DNA of 64,000 nucleotides from Planctomycetota bacterium (GTDB taxonomy: Bacteria; Planctomycetota; Planctomycetia; Isosphaerales; Isosphaeraceae), in contig JAQGHR010000068.1 in assembly GCA_028291545.1 (NCBI GenBank), forward strand, positions 118,809-182,808, written 5' to 3'. The notes beneath the pieces are model-generated. The model was not told where the DNA came from, made no database searches, and saw nothing but the letters and a program-made list of their open reading frames with translations. Position numbers and translations under genes: made by a program. Below, one piece after another: positions 53,181-62,606 of this stretch. Position 1 is the first letter of the stretch; the number at the start of each line of letters is the position of its first letter.

Positions 53181-53645
53181 CTACTTGAGCCCGTTGACCA
53201 CCTCCAGCACGTTTCCCACGTGCCCCGCTACCCGGACCTTCGGGAAGATCTTGCGGATCACTCCCTGTCCATCAATCACGAACGTCGTTCGTTCCACGCC
53301 CATCGACGTCTTCCCGTAGAGCGTTTTCTCTTTCCAGACTCCATACGCCTGGATCGCCGCCTTGTCGGGGTCCGCTAGCAGCGTAAAATCCAGCGCCTGC
53401 TTGTCCGCGAACTTGCGGTGTGACGCCACGGTGTCCGGGCTGACGCCCAGGACCTTCGCCCCGGCTCTCGCGAGGACCGCGTTCGCATCCCGGAAATCGC
53501 ACGCTTCCGTGGTGCAGCCGGGAGTCGCGTCTCTCGGGTAGAAATAGAGCACGACCGGCGATCCCCTGAGGGCCGAAAGCGTGACGGGTTGGCCGTCCTG
53601 ATCGTGCAGCGTGAAGTCCGGTGCGAGCTGGCCTTCGACGAGCAT
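53181..53645 (-). CDS. bcp: Thioredoxin-dependent peroxiredoxin (Bcp type)
   Basis: 154 residues from ATG 53645, AGGAGG seven bases upstream. FYPRDATPGCTTEACDFRD gives peroxidatic C44 and resolving C49, the atypical 2-Cys spacing of Bcp. It reduces hydroperoxides with electrons from thioredoxin. Its 5' end is 28 bases from that of the divergent archease gene, so the two promoters overlap. Confidence 0.93.
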   Translation of the reverse strand: MLVEGQLAPDFTLHDQDGQPVTLSALRGSPVVLYFYPRDATPGCTTEACDFRDANAVLARAGAKVLGVSPDTVASHRKFADKQALDFTLLADPDKAAIQAYGVWKEKTLYGKTSMGVERTTFVIDGQGVIRKIFPKVRVAGHVGNVLEVVNGLK

Positions 53646-53673
53646 GCATTCGCCTCCTGGAGAGTGGCACCGC

Positions 53674-54096
53674 ATGGGAACCCTGGAAACCTTCGATCAC
53701 ACCGCCGACGTTGGCTTTCGTGTGGCCGCGGAAACCCTCGACGACCTCTTCGTGACCGCGGCGGAGGGGCTGTTCGGCTACGTCGTGGTGAACCTCGAAG
53801 ACGTCCGTCCTTCCGAATCCGAGGCCGTCTCCCTCTCCGCCGACACCACGGCCGATCTCCTGGTCACATGGCTGAACGAGTTGATCTTTCGCTGCGAGAC
53901 CCGGCATCGCCTCTATGCCAATTTCGACGTTCACCTCTCGGAGGACGGCCTGAAGCTGGCCGCCTCGATTGCCGGGGAACCGATCGACCCGGACCGCCAC
54001 ATCCTCGATCATGAGGTGAAAGCGGTCACCCAGCATGGCCTGAGCCTCACCCATTCCGATAACCGTTGGGTCGCCGAATTGATCCTGGATATTTGA
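53674..54096 (+). CDS. Archease
   Basis: 140 residues from ATG 53674, GGAGAG upstream. FDHTADVGFRVAAETLDDLF is the archease signature with the metal-binding Asp, and HEVKAVTQHGLSL fits the conserved C-terminal region. Archease activates the RNA ligase RtcB; no rtcB gene is present in this window. Confidence 0.92.
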   Translation: MGTLETFDHTADVGFRVAAETLDDLFVTAAEGLFGYVVVNLEDVRPSESEAVSLSADTTADLLVTWLNELIFRCETRHRLYANFDVHLSEDGLKLAASIAGEPIDPDRHILDHEVKAVTQHGLSLTHSDNRWVAELILDI

Positions 54097-54114
54097 ACGT
54101 ATCCCAGGTCGGCA

Positions 54115-55101
54115 TCACCTCGGTTGAATCGGATTGACGCGCAAGCGATGTTTAGCCAGGAATTCCTCGGCTTCGTCCCTCGTGAAGACCCCGGCGGTGG
54201 TGCCGACGGCGCGAACGCAGCTCGCACCGATGGCGCTGGCGAGCGTGAGACAGCCGATCTCGTCGCGGTCATCAAGCAACCCGGCGATGTACCCGGCGTC
54301 GAAGGCGTCTCCGCCGCCCGAGCCGTCGACGAATTCGATGGGAAACGTGCCGACATCGACACAGATCCTGTCGGAGACCGCGATCGCCCCGTGCTCGCCT
54401 TTCGTGACCACGACGCGCTTCGCGCCGAGGTCGCGGAACGCGAGCGCCTGGCGGAGCGGGTCGGATTCTCCAAGGATCAAATCGGCCTCGTCCGTGTTGG
54501 GCAGGAATACGTCCGTCTCGGGGAGTACCGGGCGAAGATGCCGCAAATACTGGCCCGGTCCCGGCGTCGCGACGTCGAGGACGGTGAGCGTCCCTTGCGA
54601 TCTCGCTCGACGGAACACCTCCGCGAGCGCCTCGGCCTCCAGGCCGGGGAGGATCAGATAGCCGCCCACATAGAGGATGCGGGTCGACGCGGTCAAGGCC
54701 GCGTCGAGGTCGCGCGCCGACAGACCTCGGTTCGCGCCGAAGGAATGGATGAAGCGGCGGTCCTGGCCCTTCACATTCACGATCAGCGTCTGGCTCGTTG
54801 CCCGCGTGCGATCGATGGCCAGCGATCGGCAATCCACGCCCCCGGCCGAGAGCGTCTCGACGACGAACTTCCCGAACGCATCCTCGCCCACCCGTCCGCA
54901 GACCGAGGCGCGGATTCCCAGGCGCGCCAGATCCATCGCGGCATTCGAAGCGCAACCGCCGATATTCAGCACCAGATCCTCGGCCATGACCAGCTCACCC
55001 GCCGAGGGCAGATGCTCGATCGGCGTGCAGAGATGGTCGGCCACCACGATGCCGGCGCAGACCACCGTGGCCGGCTCGATCGACGATTCGGATAGGCTCA
55101 C
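54115..55101 (-). CDS. PfkB-family carbohydrate kinase
   Basis: 328 residues from GTG 55101, GAGGA upstream. NIGGCASNAAMDLARLG near the N terminus and DGSGGGDAFDAGYIAGLL near the C terminus are the two PfkB signatures, with the catalytic Asp in GGGDAFDAG. Likely a ribokinase or adenosine kinase-type enzyme; the substrate is undetermined. It is in a minus-strand run that continues with the purine genes. Confidence 0.92.
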   Translation of the reverse strand: MSLSESSIEPATVVCAGIVVADHLCTPIEHLPSAGELVMAEDLVLNIGGCASNAAMDLARLGIRASVCGRVGEDAFGKFVVETLSAGGVDCRSLAIDRTRATSQTLIVNVKGQDRRFIHSFGANRGLSARDLDAALTASTRILYVGGYLILPGLEAEALAEVFRRARSQGTLTVLDVATPGPGQYLRHLRPVLPETDVFLPNTDEADLILGESDPLRQALAFRDLGAKRVVVTKGEHGAIAVSDRICVDVGTFPIEFVDGSGGGDAFDAGYIAGLLDDRDEIGCLTLASAIGASCVRAVGTTAGVFTRDEAEEFLAKHRLRVNPIQPR

Positions 55102-55154
55102 GGAACGATCCTCTCACACGTTTACCGAACCTCGACCCGGAACCCGCTCGCGCC

Positions 55155-55922
55155 TCAGGAAAGGCTCTTCACCGCGTTGCGAAAGATTCTCAGGCCGTCC
55201 CCTTCCGCTCGCGGTCCGCGTCGCGTCCATCTGGGGTGGTGGAAGGGATCCACGAATCGCTCCGGATGCGGCATCAGGCCGAAGACGCGCCCGGTCGCGT
55301 CACACACTCCGGCGGCCGCCATCGACGAGCCGTTCGGATTCGACGGGTATTCCGAGGTGGGATGGTTCTGATCGTCTACATACTTGAGGACGATCTGCCC
55401 CGCCCGGTCGAGGGCCTCGGTGGCCGACGGGTCGCCCGTGAGGAATCGTCCCTCGCCGTGCGCGACCGGAAGCTCGATTGGTTCATCGTCCGCCAGAAAG
55501 GGCGTCTTGCTCCCGAGCGGTCGGAGCTTGACCCATCGCGCCTCGAACTTGCCGGAGAGGTTCCTCGCCAGCGTGACCGCACCGGCATGGGTCCCGCCCG
55601 GCAAGAGCCCGGCGCGGACGAGAACCTGGAAGCCGTTGCAGATCCCCAGGACCAGGCCGCCACGATCTCGAAACCGCCCCAGGGCGTCGCTCAGCGCGGT
55701 GCCGAGGCGAGACGCGAAGATCCGACCCGCGCCCAGGTCGTCGCCATACGAGAAGCCGCCGGGGATCGTCAGGGTCTGGAATCCGTCCAGCATCTTCGGA
55801 TCCGCCAGGAGGCGGCCGATGTGGCCGACCTGCACGGAGGCGCCGGCGCGCTCCCAGGCCACAACGGTCTCCTCGTCGCAATTCGTGCCGGGCGCCCTCA
55901 AAACCAACGCGCGGGGGGACAT
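55155..55922 (-). CDS. purQ: Phosphoribosylformylglycinamidine synthase, glutaminase subunit
   Basis: 255 residues from ATG 55922 (GGAG seven bases upstream; a GTG at 55925 is poorer). LRAPGTNCDEETVVAWERAG, IPGGFSYGDDLGAG, GICNGFQVLV (nucleophile Cys) and GLMPHPERF are typical of the PurQ glutamine amidotransferase. It supplies ammonia to PurL, from which it is separated by the NYN gene. Confidence 0.95.
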   Translation of the reverse strand: MSPRALVLRAPGTNCDEETVVAWERAGASVQVGHIGRLLADPKMLDGFQTLTIPGGFSYGDDLGAGRIFASRLGTALSDALGRFRDRGGLVLGICNGFQVLVRAGLLPGGTHAGAVTLARNLSGKFEARWVKLRPLGSKTPFLADDEPIELPVAHGEGRFLTGDPSATEALDRAGQIVLKYVDDQNHPTSEYPSNPNGSSMAAAGVCDATGRVFGLMPHPERFVDPFHHPRWTRRGPRAEGDGLRIFRNAVKSLS

Positions 55923-55965
55923 CACAAGACTCCAGGGATCAATTCGGCAGATCGCGCCTGATCAA

Positions 55966-56805
55966 TCAATAATTCGTGTCGTTCGTCGCATAAGGCGGCG
56001 ACCCCGGGAAATCGGGCTCGGCCCGGTACGCCAGGTCGCGGCGGATGAGGTCGGCCTCGTAGATCTGCACCACGAAGTCGGCGGCGATCTTGAGGCGGGA
56101 CGACGCCCCCTTGTTCCCGGGGAAATCGGCCGCGGAACCACGCCGGAACTCGACCACGCCGACGTGTTTCGACCGGCCCTTCACGTAATTGATGCCGGGG
56201 ATTCCGTCCGCATCGCCCGAGATCAGGAGCGCGACGTCGTACGTATCGCTGAGCGCCACCATGTCCACGGCGAGGCTGGTATCCAGCCCCTTCTCGTTCA
56301 TGCTGTGGTGCAGCAGGTCCACCTTCCAGTGGCCTTCCTGGCGGATCTCGACGAAGTCCGTCGCGGCCTGGACGCCGTGGTAGAACCGCTTCTTCCGTTC
56401 CAGCGCCCGCCGCTTGTTCTCGTACCAATCGCGGGTCTCCGCGAAGCATAGCGCCCAGGCCTCCTCCATGCGCCGCTCGGGCGGGAGGTCCGGCTTGCGC
56501 CTCACGGCATCGTCCAGATAGCCATCCCGCAGTCTTGGATTCAGCTCGAACCGGCTCCTAAGCCGGTACTCCGCCTTGGGATCGTTCAGATCCCACTCAT
56601 CCATCTTCCCCACGACATACCAGTAGATGCGCGAATGCTGCGCCGAGTCCCACGGAGCGCCTTCCGCGAACGTGCGGCCCCAATACAGGACCGCCTGCTC
56701 GAACATATGCCGGTAGAACGACCCATAGTCGTCCACTCGCAGATTCAAATGTTTCAGGACGCCGTCGAGGTTAGAGCCGTCCACGAAGGTCACGAAGCGT
56801 TGCAT
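55966..56805 (-). CDS. NYN-domain (PIN-like) protein
   Basis: 279 residues from ATG 56805, AGAGG upstream. Metal-binding Asp/Asn in FVDGSNLDGVL, then VDLLHHSMNEKGLDTSLAVDM, VALLISGDADGIPGI, the NYN RNase-like pattern with the third Asp in the latter. It likely has RNase or nucleotide-binding activity. It lies between purL and purQ on the same strand, spaced 43 and 84 bases, which is unusual for a purine operon. Confidence 0.85.
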   Translation of the reverse strand: MQRFVTFVDGSNLDGVLKHLNLRVDDYGSFYRHMFEQAVLYWGRTFAEGAPWDSAQHSRIYWYVVGKMDEWDLNDPKAEYRLRSRFELNPRLRDGYLDDAVRRKPDLPPERRMEEAWALCFAETRDWYENKRRALERKKRFYHGVQAATDFVEIRQEGHWKVDLLHHSMNEKGLDTSLAVDMVALSDTYDVALLISGDADGIPGINYVKGRSKHVGVVEFRRGSAADFPGNKGASSRLKIAADFVVQIYEADLIRRDLAYRAEPDFPGSPPYATNDTNY

Positions 56806-56889
56806 AAATAAATACCTCTTCTATTAAGAATCGTCCAACAACGTCGTTTATCGACGACCGAGGAGAGCCTCGTCCGTCCGATCAGGGGA

Positions 56890-59800
56890 CTACCCGGGAA
56901 CATGAGCAGGATGCAGCGGTCGCTGCCAGGCGGCCTTCAGCGTCGAAAGGGGCAGGTCGATCAACGGGATGACGGGGTGGCCGTCTCCCGGCTTCGGCCA
57001 TTGGATAACCAACGGTGGATCGCTACGAACGATCGTGAATTGCGCTTCGCCGTCGGTGCGTACGCGGCCGATCTTGTCGAAATGGGTATATACTGTTCGG
57101 GTCACACCGTCAGAACCGGGATCGCACGATACCTCGAAGAGTCGACTGGTCACCTCACTCACATCGGAAGGCCGGATTTCCAGGACGAATCGACCGGACC
57201 CTTCGCCGAAGAGGCGGCTCGCGTCATGGGCTGCGGCGCTTCCGTTCTCGGCGCCGAAGTAGATGAGGTCCACTTCGACGCCCAGACCGCCCGCCATCGC
57301 CATCTCTGCAAGTGCAGCGGCCGGCCCCCCCTCGCTCACGTCGTGGCAGCTTCGGATCAATCCCCGTTGCATCAAGGAATGGAGAGCCCGATAGACGGCC
57401 CGGTGGGAGACGGCCCGGTGGGGATCGGCCCAGATCTTCCCCGCCTTTCTCCCCGTCACTTCCGCCCACACAGACCCGCCGAACTGGTTGCTCGCCCCGC
57501 CCAGGACGTACAGCAGATTCCCCGGCTCCTTCAGGTCCATCGTGACGCATTTCCGCACGTCGGGCACTCGGCCGATGGCGCTGATGAGCAGGGTGGGCGG
57601 GATCGCCAGTTTGCGCCCCTCGTGGTCGTATTCGTTGTAGAGGCTATCCTTGCCCGAGATGAAGGGTGTCCTATACGCGATGGCCGCGTCGTGGCATCCT
57701 CTCGCGGCCATCACGAGCGAACCGAGCGTCTCGGGCCGCTCCGGATTCCCCCAGCAGAAGTTGTCGAGCAGCGCGATCCGATCGGGGTCGGCACCGACGG
57801 CCACGGCGTTACGGATCGCCTCGTCCACGCACAGCATGGCCATCGCGTACGGGTCGTGCTCGCCGTAGCGGGGGTTGATGCCGCAAGAGATCGACAGGCC
57901 GACGTTCGAGCCCCGAACGGGCTGGATCACGACCGCGTCGCCGGGACCGTCCTCGTGCTCACCCACCAGCGGCTTGATCACGGTCCGTCCCTGGACCTCG
58001 TGGTCGTATTGTCGGATGATCCATTCCTTGCTCGCGACGTCCCAGTGGCCGAGCACCTTCAAGAGGTCCGCGCTGTAGTCGTATCCCTGGCGCGGAAGGT
58101 TGATCGTCTGGGGCTCGCGCGGCGTGTAACTTGCCTTGCGCGTGACCTTCGGCCGCCCCTCGTGCAGGAAGTCCATCGACAACTCGGCGACGAGATTGCC
58201 CTGGTATCGCAGCGTCAGCAGCCCCGTGTCGGTGAACCGGCCCAGGTCCGTGGCCTCGACGTCTTCGGAGTCGCAAAGCGCCTTCAGCTCGGGCCATTTC
58301 TCGGGCGGGACGGCGAGGACCATGCGCTCTTGCGCCTCACTGATCCAGATCTCGGTATAGGACAACCCCTCGTACTTGAGCGGGGCCTTCTCCAGGTCGA
58401 CCTCGGCCCCGGACGTGGCGCCCATCTCGCCGACGGCGGAGGAAAACCCGCCGGCGCCGCAGTCGGTGAGCGATCGGTACAACCCGCGATCGCGGGCCTG
58501 AATCAGGACGTCCAGGACCATCTTCTCCGTGATCGCGTTGCCGATCTGGACCGAGCCGCCGGAGACCTCCTCGCTGTCGGCCGAGAGGTCCAGCGAGCTG
58601 AACGTCGCGCCATGGATGCCGTCGCGGCCGGTCCGACCACCGAGCGCGACGATCCGGTCGCCCGGCTCGACGTGCTTGCTGCTCATCCCACGAGGGATCA
58701 CGCCGACCGTCCCGCAGAACACCAGCGGGTTGGCCAGGTACTTGGGATCGACCGCCAGGGCACCGTTGACCGTGGGGATGCCCATGCGATTTCCGTAATC
58801 GCGCACGCCGGCCACCACGCCTTCCAGCACGCGACGGGGGTGCAGGACGCCCGGCGGGAGGTCGGTCGGAGCCGTATCCGGGGGCGCGACGCAGAACACA
58901 TCGGTGTTGGCGATCGGCTTGCCCGCGAGCCCGGTCCCCAGCACGTCGCGAATCACGCCGCCCAGGCCGGTGTTCGATCCCCCGTAGGGGTCGATGGCGG
59001 AGGGGTGGTTGTGGGTCTCGACCTTGAAACAGACGTCGACGTTTTCATCAAAGCGGACGACGCCCGCGTTGTCCTCGAAGACGCTCACGAGCCAGTCGAG
59101 GTTCAGGTCTTTCGTCGCCTTGAAGATCGTCTGCTTCAGGAGGTTGTCGATGATCTCGCCGTCGAAATCGATCAGCCCTCTCAGTGTCTTGTGCGAACAG
59201 TGCTCGCTCCAGGTCTGCGCGATCGTCTCCAGCTCGCAATCCGTCGGGTCGCGGCCAACCTCGGCGAAATGGGCCTGGATCGTCTTCATCTCATCCAGGC
59301 TGAGCGCGAGCTGGCCTTCCTTGCTGACGCGCACGAGTTCGTCGTCCTGCAACGCGAGGATCGGCACGTCGATCCGCTCGAATCGGTACGGCTTGCCCTG
59401 GCCGAGGTGATCGAGGACCAGCTCTCCGACAACGGCGTGCTCGACCGCGTCGTTCGAGAGCACGCGGCGGATCAGGTCGGGGAGCGCCTCGCGAGGCCCG
59501 ACCACGTGGTACGAGCGGATCGTACGGACCCCGGCCACGTCCAGGCCTAGGGCATGCAGCAATGACAGGGCGCTCTCGGCCACCGGGTCCGTCACGCCCG
59601 GCTTGGGCATGACATGAACCGATTCCCAGGGTCGGGAGACGCTCGGGGGAATCAGGGCGAGGTAGGACCGCACCGTCCACCGATCGAACTCCACGGGGTC
59701 GATCGCGACGTCATCGGCCAGGATGCGTGCCGTCCCGGCCTCCTCGTTCACGTCGATCTCGAAGGAGCGAGCGTCCGGAAATTGTCGCTGGAGCTGCAAC

Positions 59801-60096
59801 ACGAGGTCCGCCCGCAAGAGCCGGGGGTCGGCCGTGGGGCGGGGCCGGGGGAGGCACGGACTCAGGTCGAATTGCTCGGTGACGGGATCAACCAGCACCT
59901 CCGCGGCAAGGGAGCGGAGCCGCTCAAACCAGTCCTTGGAGCTGATCCCCTCGCTGTTGTCCTCGATCAGGAAGCCCCGACTCGCGGAGATCGTCCAGGG
60001 GCCGGGCAGGCCGAGTTCGGTGGCTTCCGTCGCGAGCCGATGACCGTCGAGGTCTTCCTGACCCGGCGCGGGGACGATATGGAGATGCCAGAGCAT
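56890..60096 (-). CDS. purL: Phosphoribosylformylglycinamidine synthase with two fused PurS-like segments
   Basis: 1068 residues; a stand-alone PurL is about 740. Residues 1-77 and about 157-229 each look PurS-like (VMPKPGVTDPVAESALSLLH, then VVGPREALPDLIRRVL). From about 260 the ATP-grasp-like FGAM synthase follows: TIAQTWSEHCSHKTLRG, FKVETHNHPSAIDPYGGSN, DCGAGGFSSAVGEMG, GKDSLYNEY. No C-terminal glutaminase; PurQ is separate. It makes FGAM from FGAR. Confidence 0.94.
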   Translation of the reverse strand: MLWHLHIVPAPGQEDLDGHRLATEATELGLPGPWTISASRGFLIEDNSEGISSKDWFERLRSLAAEVLVDPVTEQFDLSPCLPRPRPTADPRLLRADLVLQLQRQFPDARSFEIDVNEEAGTARILADDVAIDPVEFDRWTVRSYLALIPPSVSRPWESVHVMPKPGVTDPVAESALSLLHALGLDVAGVRTIRSYHVVGPREALPDLIRRVLSNDAVEHAVVGELVLDHLGQGKPYRFERIDVPILALQDDELVRVSKEGQLALSLDEMKTIQAHFAEVGRDPTDCELETIAQTWSEHCSHKTLRGLIDFDGEIIDNLLKQTIFKATKDLNLDWLVSVFEDNAGVVRFDENVDVCFKVETHNHPSAIDPYGGSNTGLGGVIRDVLGTGLAGKPIANTDVFCVAPPDTAPTDLPPGVLHPRRVLEGVVAGVRDYGNRMGIPTVNGALAVDPKYLANPLVFCGTVGVIPRGMSSKHVEPGDRIVALGGRTGRDGIHGATFSSLDLSADSEEVSGGSVQIGNAITEKMVLDVLIQARDRGLYRSLTDCGAGGFSSAVGEMGATSGAEVDLEKAPLKYEGLSYTEIWISEAQERMVLAVPPEKWPELKALCDSEDVEATDLGRFTDTGLLTLRYQGNLVAELSMDFLHEGRPKVTRKASYTPREPQTINLPRQGYDYSADLLKVLGHWDVASKEWIIRQYDHEVQGRTVIKPLVGEHEDGPGDAVVIQPVRGSNVGLSISCGINPRYGEHDPYAMAMLCVDEAIRNAVAVGADPDRIALLDNFCWGNPERPETLGSLVMAARGCHDAAIAYRTPFISGKDSLYNEYDHEGRKLAIPPTLLISAIGRVPDVRKCVTMDLKEPGNLLYVLGGASNQFGGSVWAEVTGRKAGKIWADPHRAVSHRAVYRALHSLMQRGLIRSCHDVSEGGPAAALAEMAMAGGLGVEVDLIYFGAENGSAAAHDASRLFGEGSGRFVLEIRPSDVSEVTSRLFEVSCDPGSDGVTRTVYTHFDKIGRVRTDGEAQFTIVRSDPPLVIQWPKPGDGHPVIPLIDLPLSTLKAAWQRPLHPAHVPG

Positions 60097-60145
60097 GGGA
60101 TTTCAACTCGGGATTCGTTGCGGTTCGACAAGAAATAACGACCAA

Positions 60146-61039
60146 TTATCGGGACGGTCCAGGAGCCTGTCTGGGATCGTCCGAGCCAGGCGGGTCAAAC
60201 GAAAACTGATCGCGAATGGCCTTGGCCTCGTTCCACCAGGCTACGAGGCCGGCGGAGTCGCCCTCGGCGAGGAGTCGCGAGAACATCTCCAGGCGAGATC
60301 GAAACGCGGCCAGGGCGGCGACCATCGAGCCCCGGTTTGCCAGGAAGATCTCGGTCCAGAGCGACGGGTCGGAAGCCGCCACGCGGGTCACGTCGCGATA
60401 GGCGCCACCGGCCAGGGGGAGCATCTCGACGGGAATCGCGCCCGCCAGCGCCGAGGCGACGGCGTGCGGGAGATGGCTCGTGAGCGCCAGCGCCGCGTCG
60501 TGCCGGTCGGGCCGCATCGTCAGCACCTGGGCGTCAAGTGCCCGCCAGAAGGCCGTGGCACGCCGGAGCCTGTCGCTCGGCGTGCGATCGGTCGGCGTCA
60601 AGACCACCGCGCGCCCCTCGAACAGGTCGGCCCGGGCCGACGCGACGCCGTGCCGTTCCGAGCCGGCGATCGGGTGCGCCGCGCAGAACATGGAACGCGC
60701 CCTCGGATCGGCCTCAACGGCCCGGACGATGGCTGATTTCGTGCTCCCCGCGTCGGTGATCAGCAGCCCCTCCGGCCCCGCCGCCGCGATCCTCAGGCAC
60801 TCCTCCGCAATCTGCGAGACCGGCGTACAAACCACCGCCACATCGGCCTGCACGACCCCCCGGACCAGGTCCGGCGCGATGTCGTCGATCGCCCCCAGCT
60901 TCTTCGCCAGCGCCAGCCTCGCCGGATCTCGACCCACGCCCACCACGCGATCCGCCAGCCCCCGCGCACGCAACGCCAGCCCGACCGAGCCGCCGATCAG
61001 CCCAACGCCCACAATAGCCACAGTCCCCAGACGATCCAA
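60146..61039 (-). CDS. tyrA: Prephenate dehydrogenase
   Basis: 297 residues from TTG 61039, with GGATGAG about six bases upstream; no ATG serves this frame. NAD motif VAIVGVGLIGGSVGLALR, then ITDAGSTKSAIV and CAAHPIAGSERHGVASAR, the TyrA/arogenate signature, and LTSHLPHAVASALA. It makes 4-hydroxyphenylpyruvate for tyrosine. Confidence 0.93.
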   Translation of the reverse strand: MDRLGTVAIVGVGLIGGSVGLALRARGLADRVVGVGRDPARLALAKKLGAIDDIAPDLVRGVVQADVAVVCTPVSQIAEECLRIAAAGPEGLLITDAGSTKSAIVRAVEADPRARSMFCAAHPIAGSERHGVASARADLFEGRAVVLTPTDRTPSDRLRRATAFWRALDAQVLTMRPDRHDAALALTSHLPHAVASALAGAIPVEMLPLAGGAYRDVTRVAASDPSLWTEIFLANRGSMVAALAAFRSRLEMFSRLLAEGDSAGLVAWWNEAKAIRDQFSFDPPGSDDPRQAPGPSR

Positions 61040-61660
61040 CGTGTGCTCATCCGACGAAATTGCGAAGAGAGGTTACGAATGAGCCAGAATTTTACCAGAC
61101 TTCCGCGCAGGGTTCCAAGGCGGAGCAGGAAAGAGTCCGCGAGATTGCCCAGGACCGGACCTCGTGTCGCTCGTTCCGAGCCTCAGCCCGCGTCCCCGTC
61201 CCCCGAGCCCCTCGCTTCCGCATCCAGGCCGTTGCACGCCGTTTTCTTGTAGGGCGGGCATCGGCCCGCCGGTCCGGCATCCTGCGAGGGCAGCCAAGGC
61301 AATCAGCCCGGCGGCCTCGGTCTCATAAAATGGGGGCGGGGCACGCAATCGCGAATGGCGCGTTGCTGCTCGTCGAGGGAATGGCGGCGATCGAGGGCCC
61401 GGTTCAACGCGCTCGCGGACGGGTCGGCGGGCCGACCGTTCGGGATCGGCTGCGCGTTGCGGGGACGGTCTTGGGGCATGACGGCCTCGGATGACTCAAA
61501 GGATGCGGTCGCCAGGTTTTCTCGGCCGGACTCCTTCCCAAGAGAAAGCCTAGGTCCACAATGGAGACGGATCGAGGAAAGCGACGGGGTCTTCGAGCGG
61601 GATTCCCCAACGCCCGGAACTGGCCCCGACGGACGAAATCATCGTGGAGTCTGACCGCCG
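61040..61660. other. Intergenic region with GGCGGGC-ATCG-GCCCGCC hairpin
   Basis: About 620 bases. A 7-base stem GGCGGGC/GCCCGCC lies at 61253-61270 with an ATCG loop, followed by a TAGGGCGG-like repeat fragment to about 61345. Short open frames here are probably repeat-derived. No gene or RNA is supported; the promoter of the HAD gene should lie near its right end. Confidence 0.5.
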
Positions 61661-62389
61661 ATGTTCTCCCAATCGGGTTGCGACGGTATCGAAGGAATCG
61701 TCCTGGATGCCGTCGGGACCTTAATTGATCCCGCCCCTTCCGTTTCCGAGGCCTATGCCCTGGCGGCCCGGCGGCAGGGCGTGAGCTTGCCCCTCGGCGA
61801 GATCAAGCGGCGGTTTCTCACCCAGTTCGGGACCGACGAGATCGACGAGCAGCGCGGCCCGCTTGCCACCGACGAGCCGACCGAGCGCCGTCGCTGGCGA
61901 CGGATCGTCGCCGGATGTTTGCCCGAGCTTCCCGATCCCGACCGCGCCTTCGACGAACTCTGGGATCACTTCGGCGAGCCCGGTTCCTGGATCGTCTTTC
62001 CCGATGTCGCCCCGGCCGTCCTGGCCCTTCGTAATGCGGGCTTCCGGCTCTGCGTCGCCTCGAATTTCGACGGACGCTTGCACCGGGTGGCTGCGGGATT
62101 GGCGGAGCTTCGCGACTGGATCGAACCCCTCGTCATCTCCTCCGAGGTCGGGTTCCGCAAGCCGCACGAGTCGTTCTACAAGGCGGCCTGCGATCGGCTG
62201 GGACTTCCCGCCCGGAAGGTGATCAGCGTGGGGGATGACCTCCAGAACGACCTGCTCGGACCCGCGAAGGCCGGACTTCGATCCGTCCTGATCGCCCGCA
62301 ACGGACGCGCGAGGGACGACGTAGCTTCTCTAGACGGCCTGGATTCTCTCGTGGAGCATCTCGTCGAGGGAAGAAATAATCGGAAATGA
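61661..62389 (+). CDS. HAD-superfamily hydrolase (REG-2/HDHD3-like)
   Basis: 242 residues. Motif I is VLDAVGTLIDP, where the usual second Asp is Val, as in the REG-2-like subfamily; motif II is CVASNFDGRL, the Lys is in FRKPHESFYK, and motif IV is VGDDLQNDLLGPAKAGL. A helical cap covers about residues 20-100. The phosphatase substrate is unknown and the missing Asp leaves activity uncertain. Confidence 0.84.
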   Translation: MFSQSGCDGIEGIVLDAVGTLIDPAPSVSEAYALAARRQGVSLPLGEIKRRFLTQFGTDEIDEQRGPLATDEPTERRRWRRIVAGCLPELPDPDRAFDELWDHFGEPGSWIVFPDVAPAVLALRNAGFRLCVASNFDGRLHRVAAGLAELRDWIEPLVISSEVGFRKPHESFYKAACDRLGLPARKVISVGDDLQNDLLGPAKAGLRSVLIARNGRARDDVASLDGLDSLVEHLVEGRNNRK

Positions 62390-62606
62390 TGGTTTATGGA
62401 GATCGCGACTGGAATTCGCGGGCATGTGTGCCGATAACCCTCGAAGGTCGGACTCGGCTTGCCGGTTCTCGGCGGTTGCATTACGATCCGCCCCGGCGTC
62501 GGCTGACCGCCAAAGGGAGACTCAGGATGGAGTCTCCGGGAGGCCGGCAGCGCCCCGATCGATGACCCGGGCGTTTCCATCCGCTCCTTTCAGGGAAGAA
62601 AGGAAG

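Noticed and set aside
56902..59550. Very long open frame on the plus strand across purL (882 codons)
   Set aside because: It is antisense to purL, which has clear family motifs; long antisense frames are a high-GC artefact.
61073..61494. Short open frames on both strands in the gap before the HAD gene
   Set aside because: They translate the GGCGGGC repeat (CRTGGPMPAL-type text) and lack ribosome sites.
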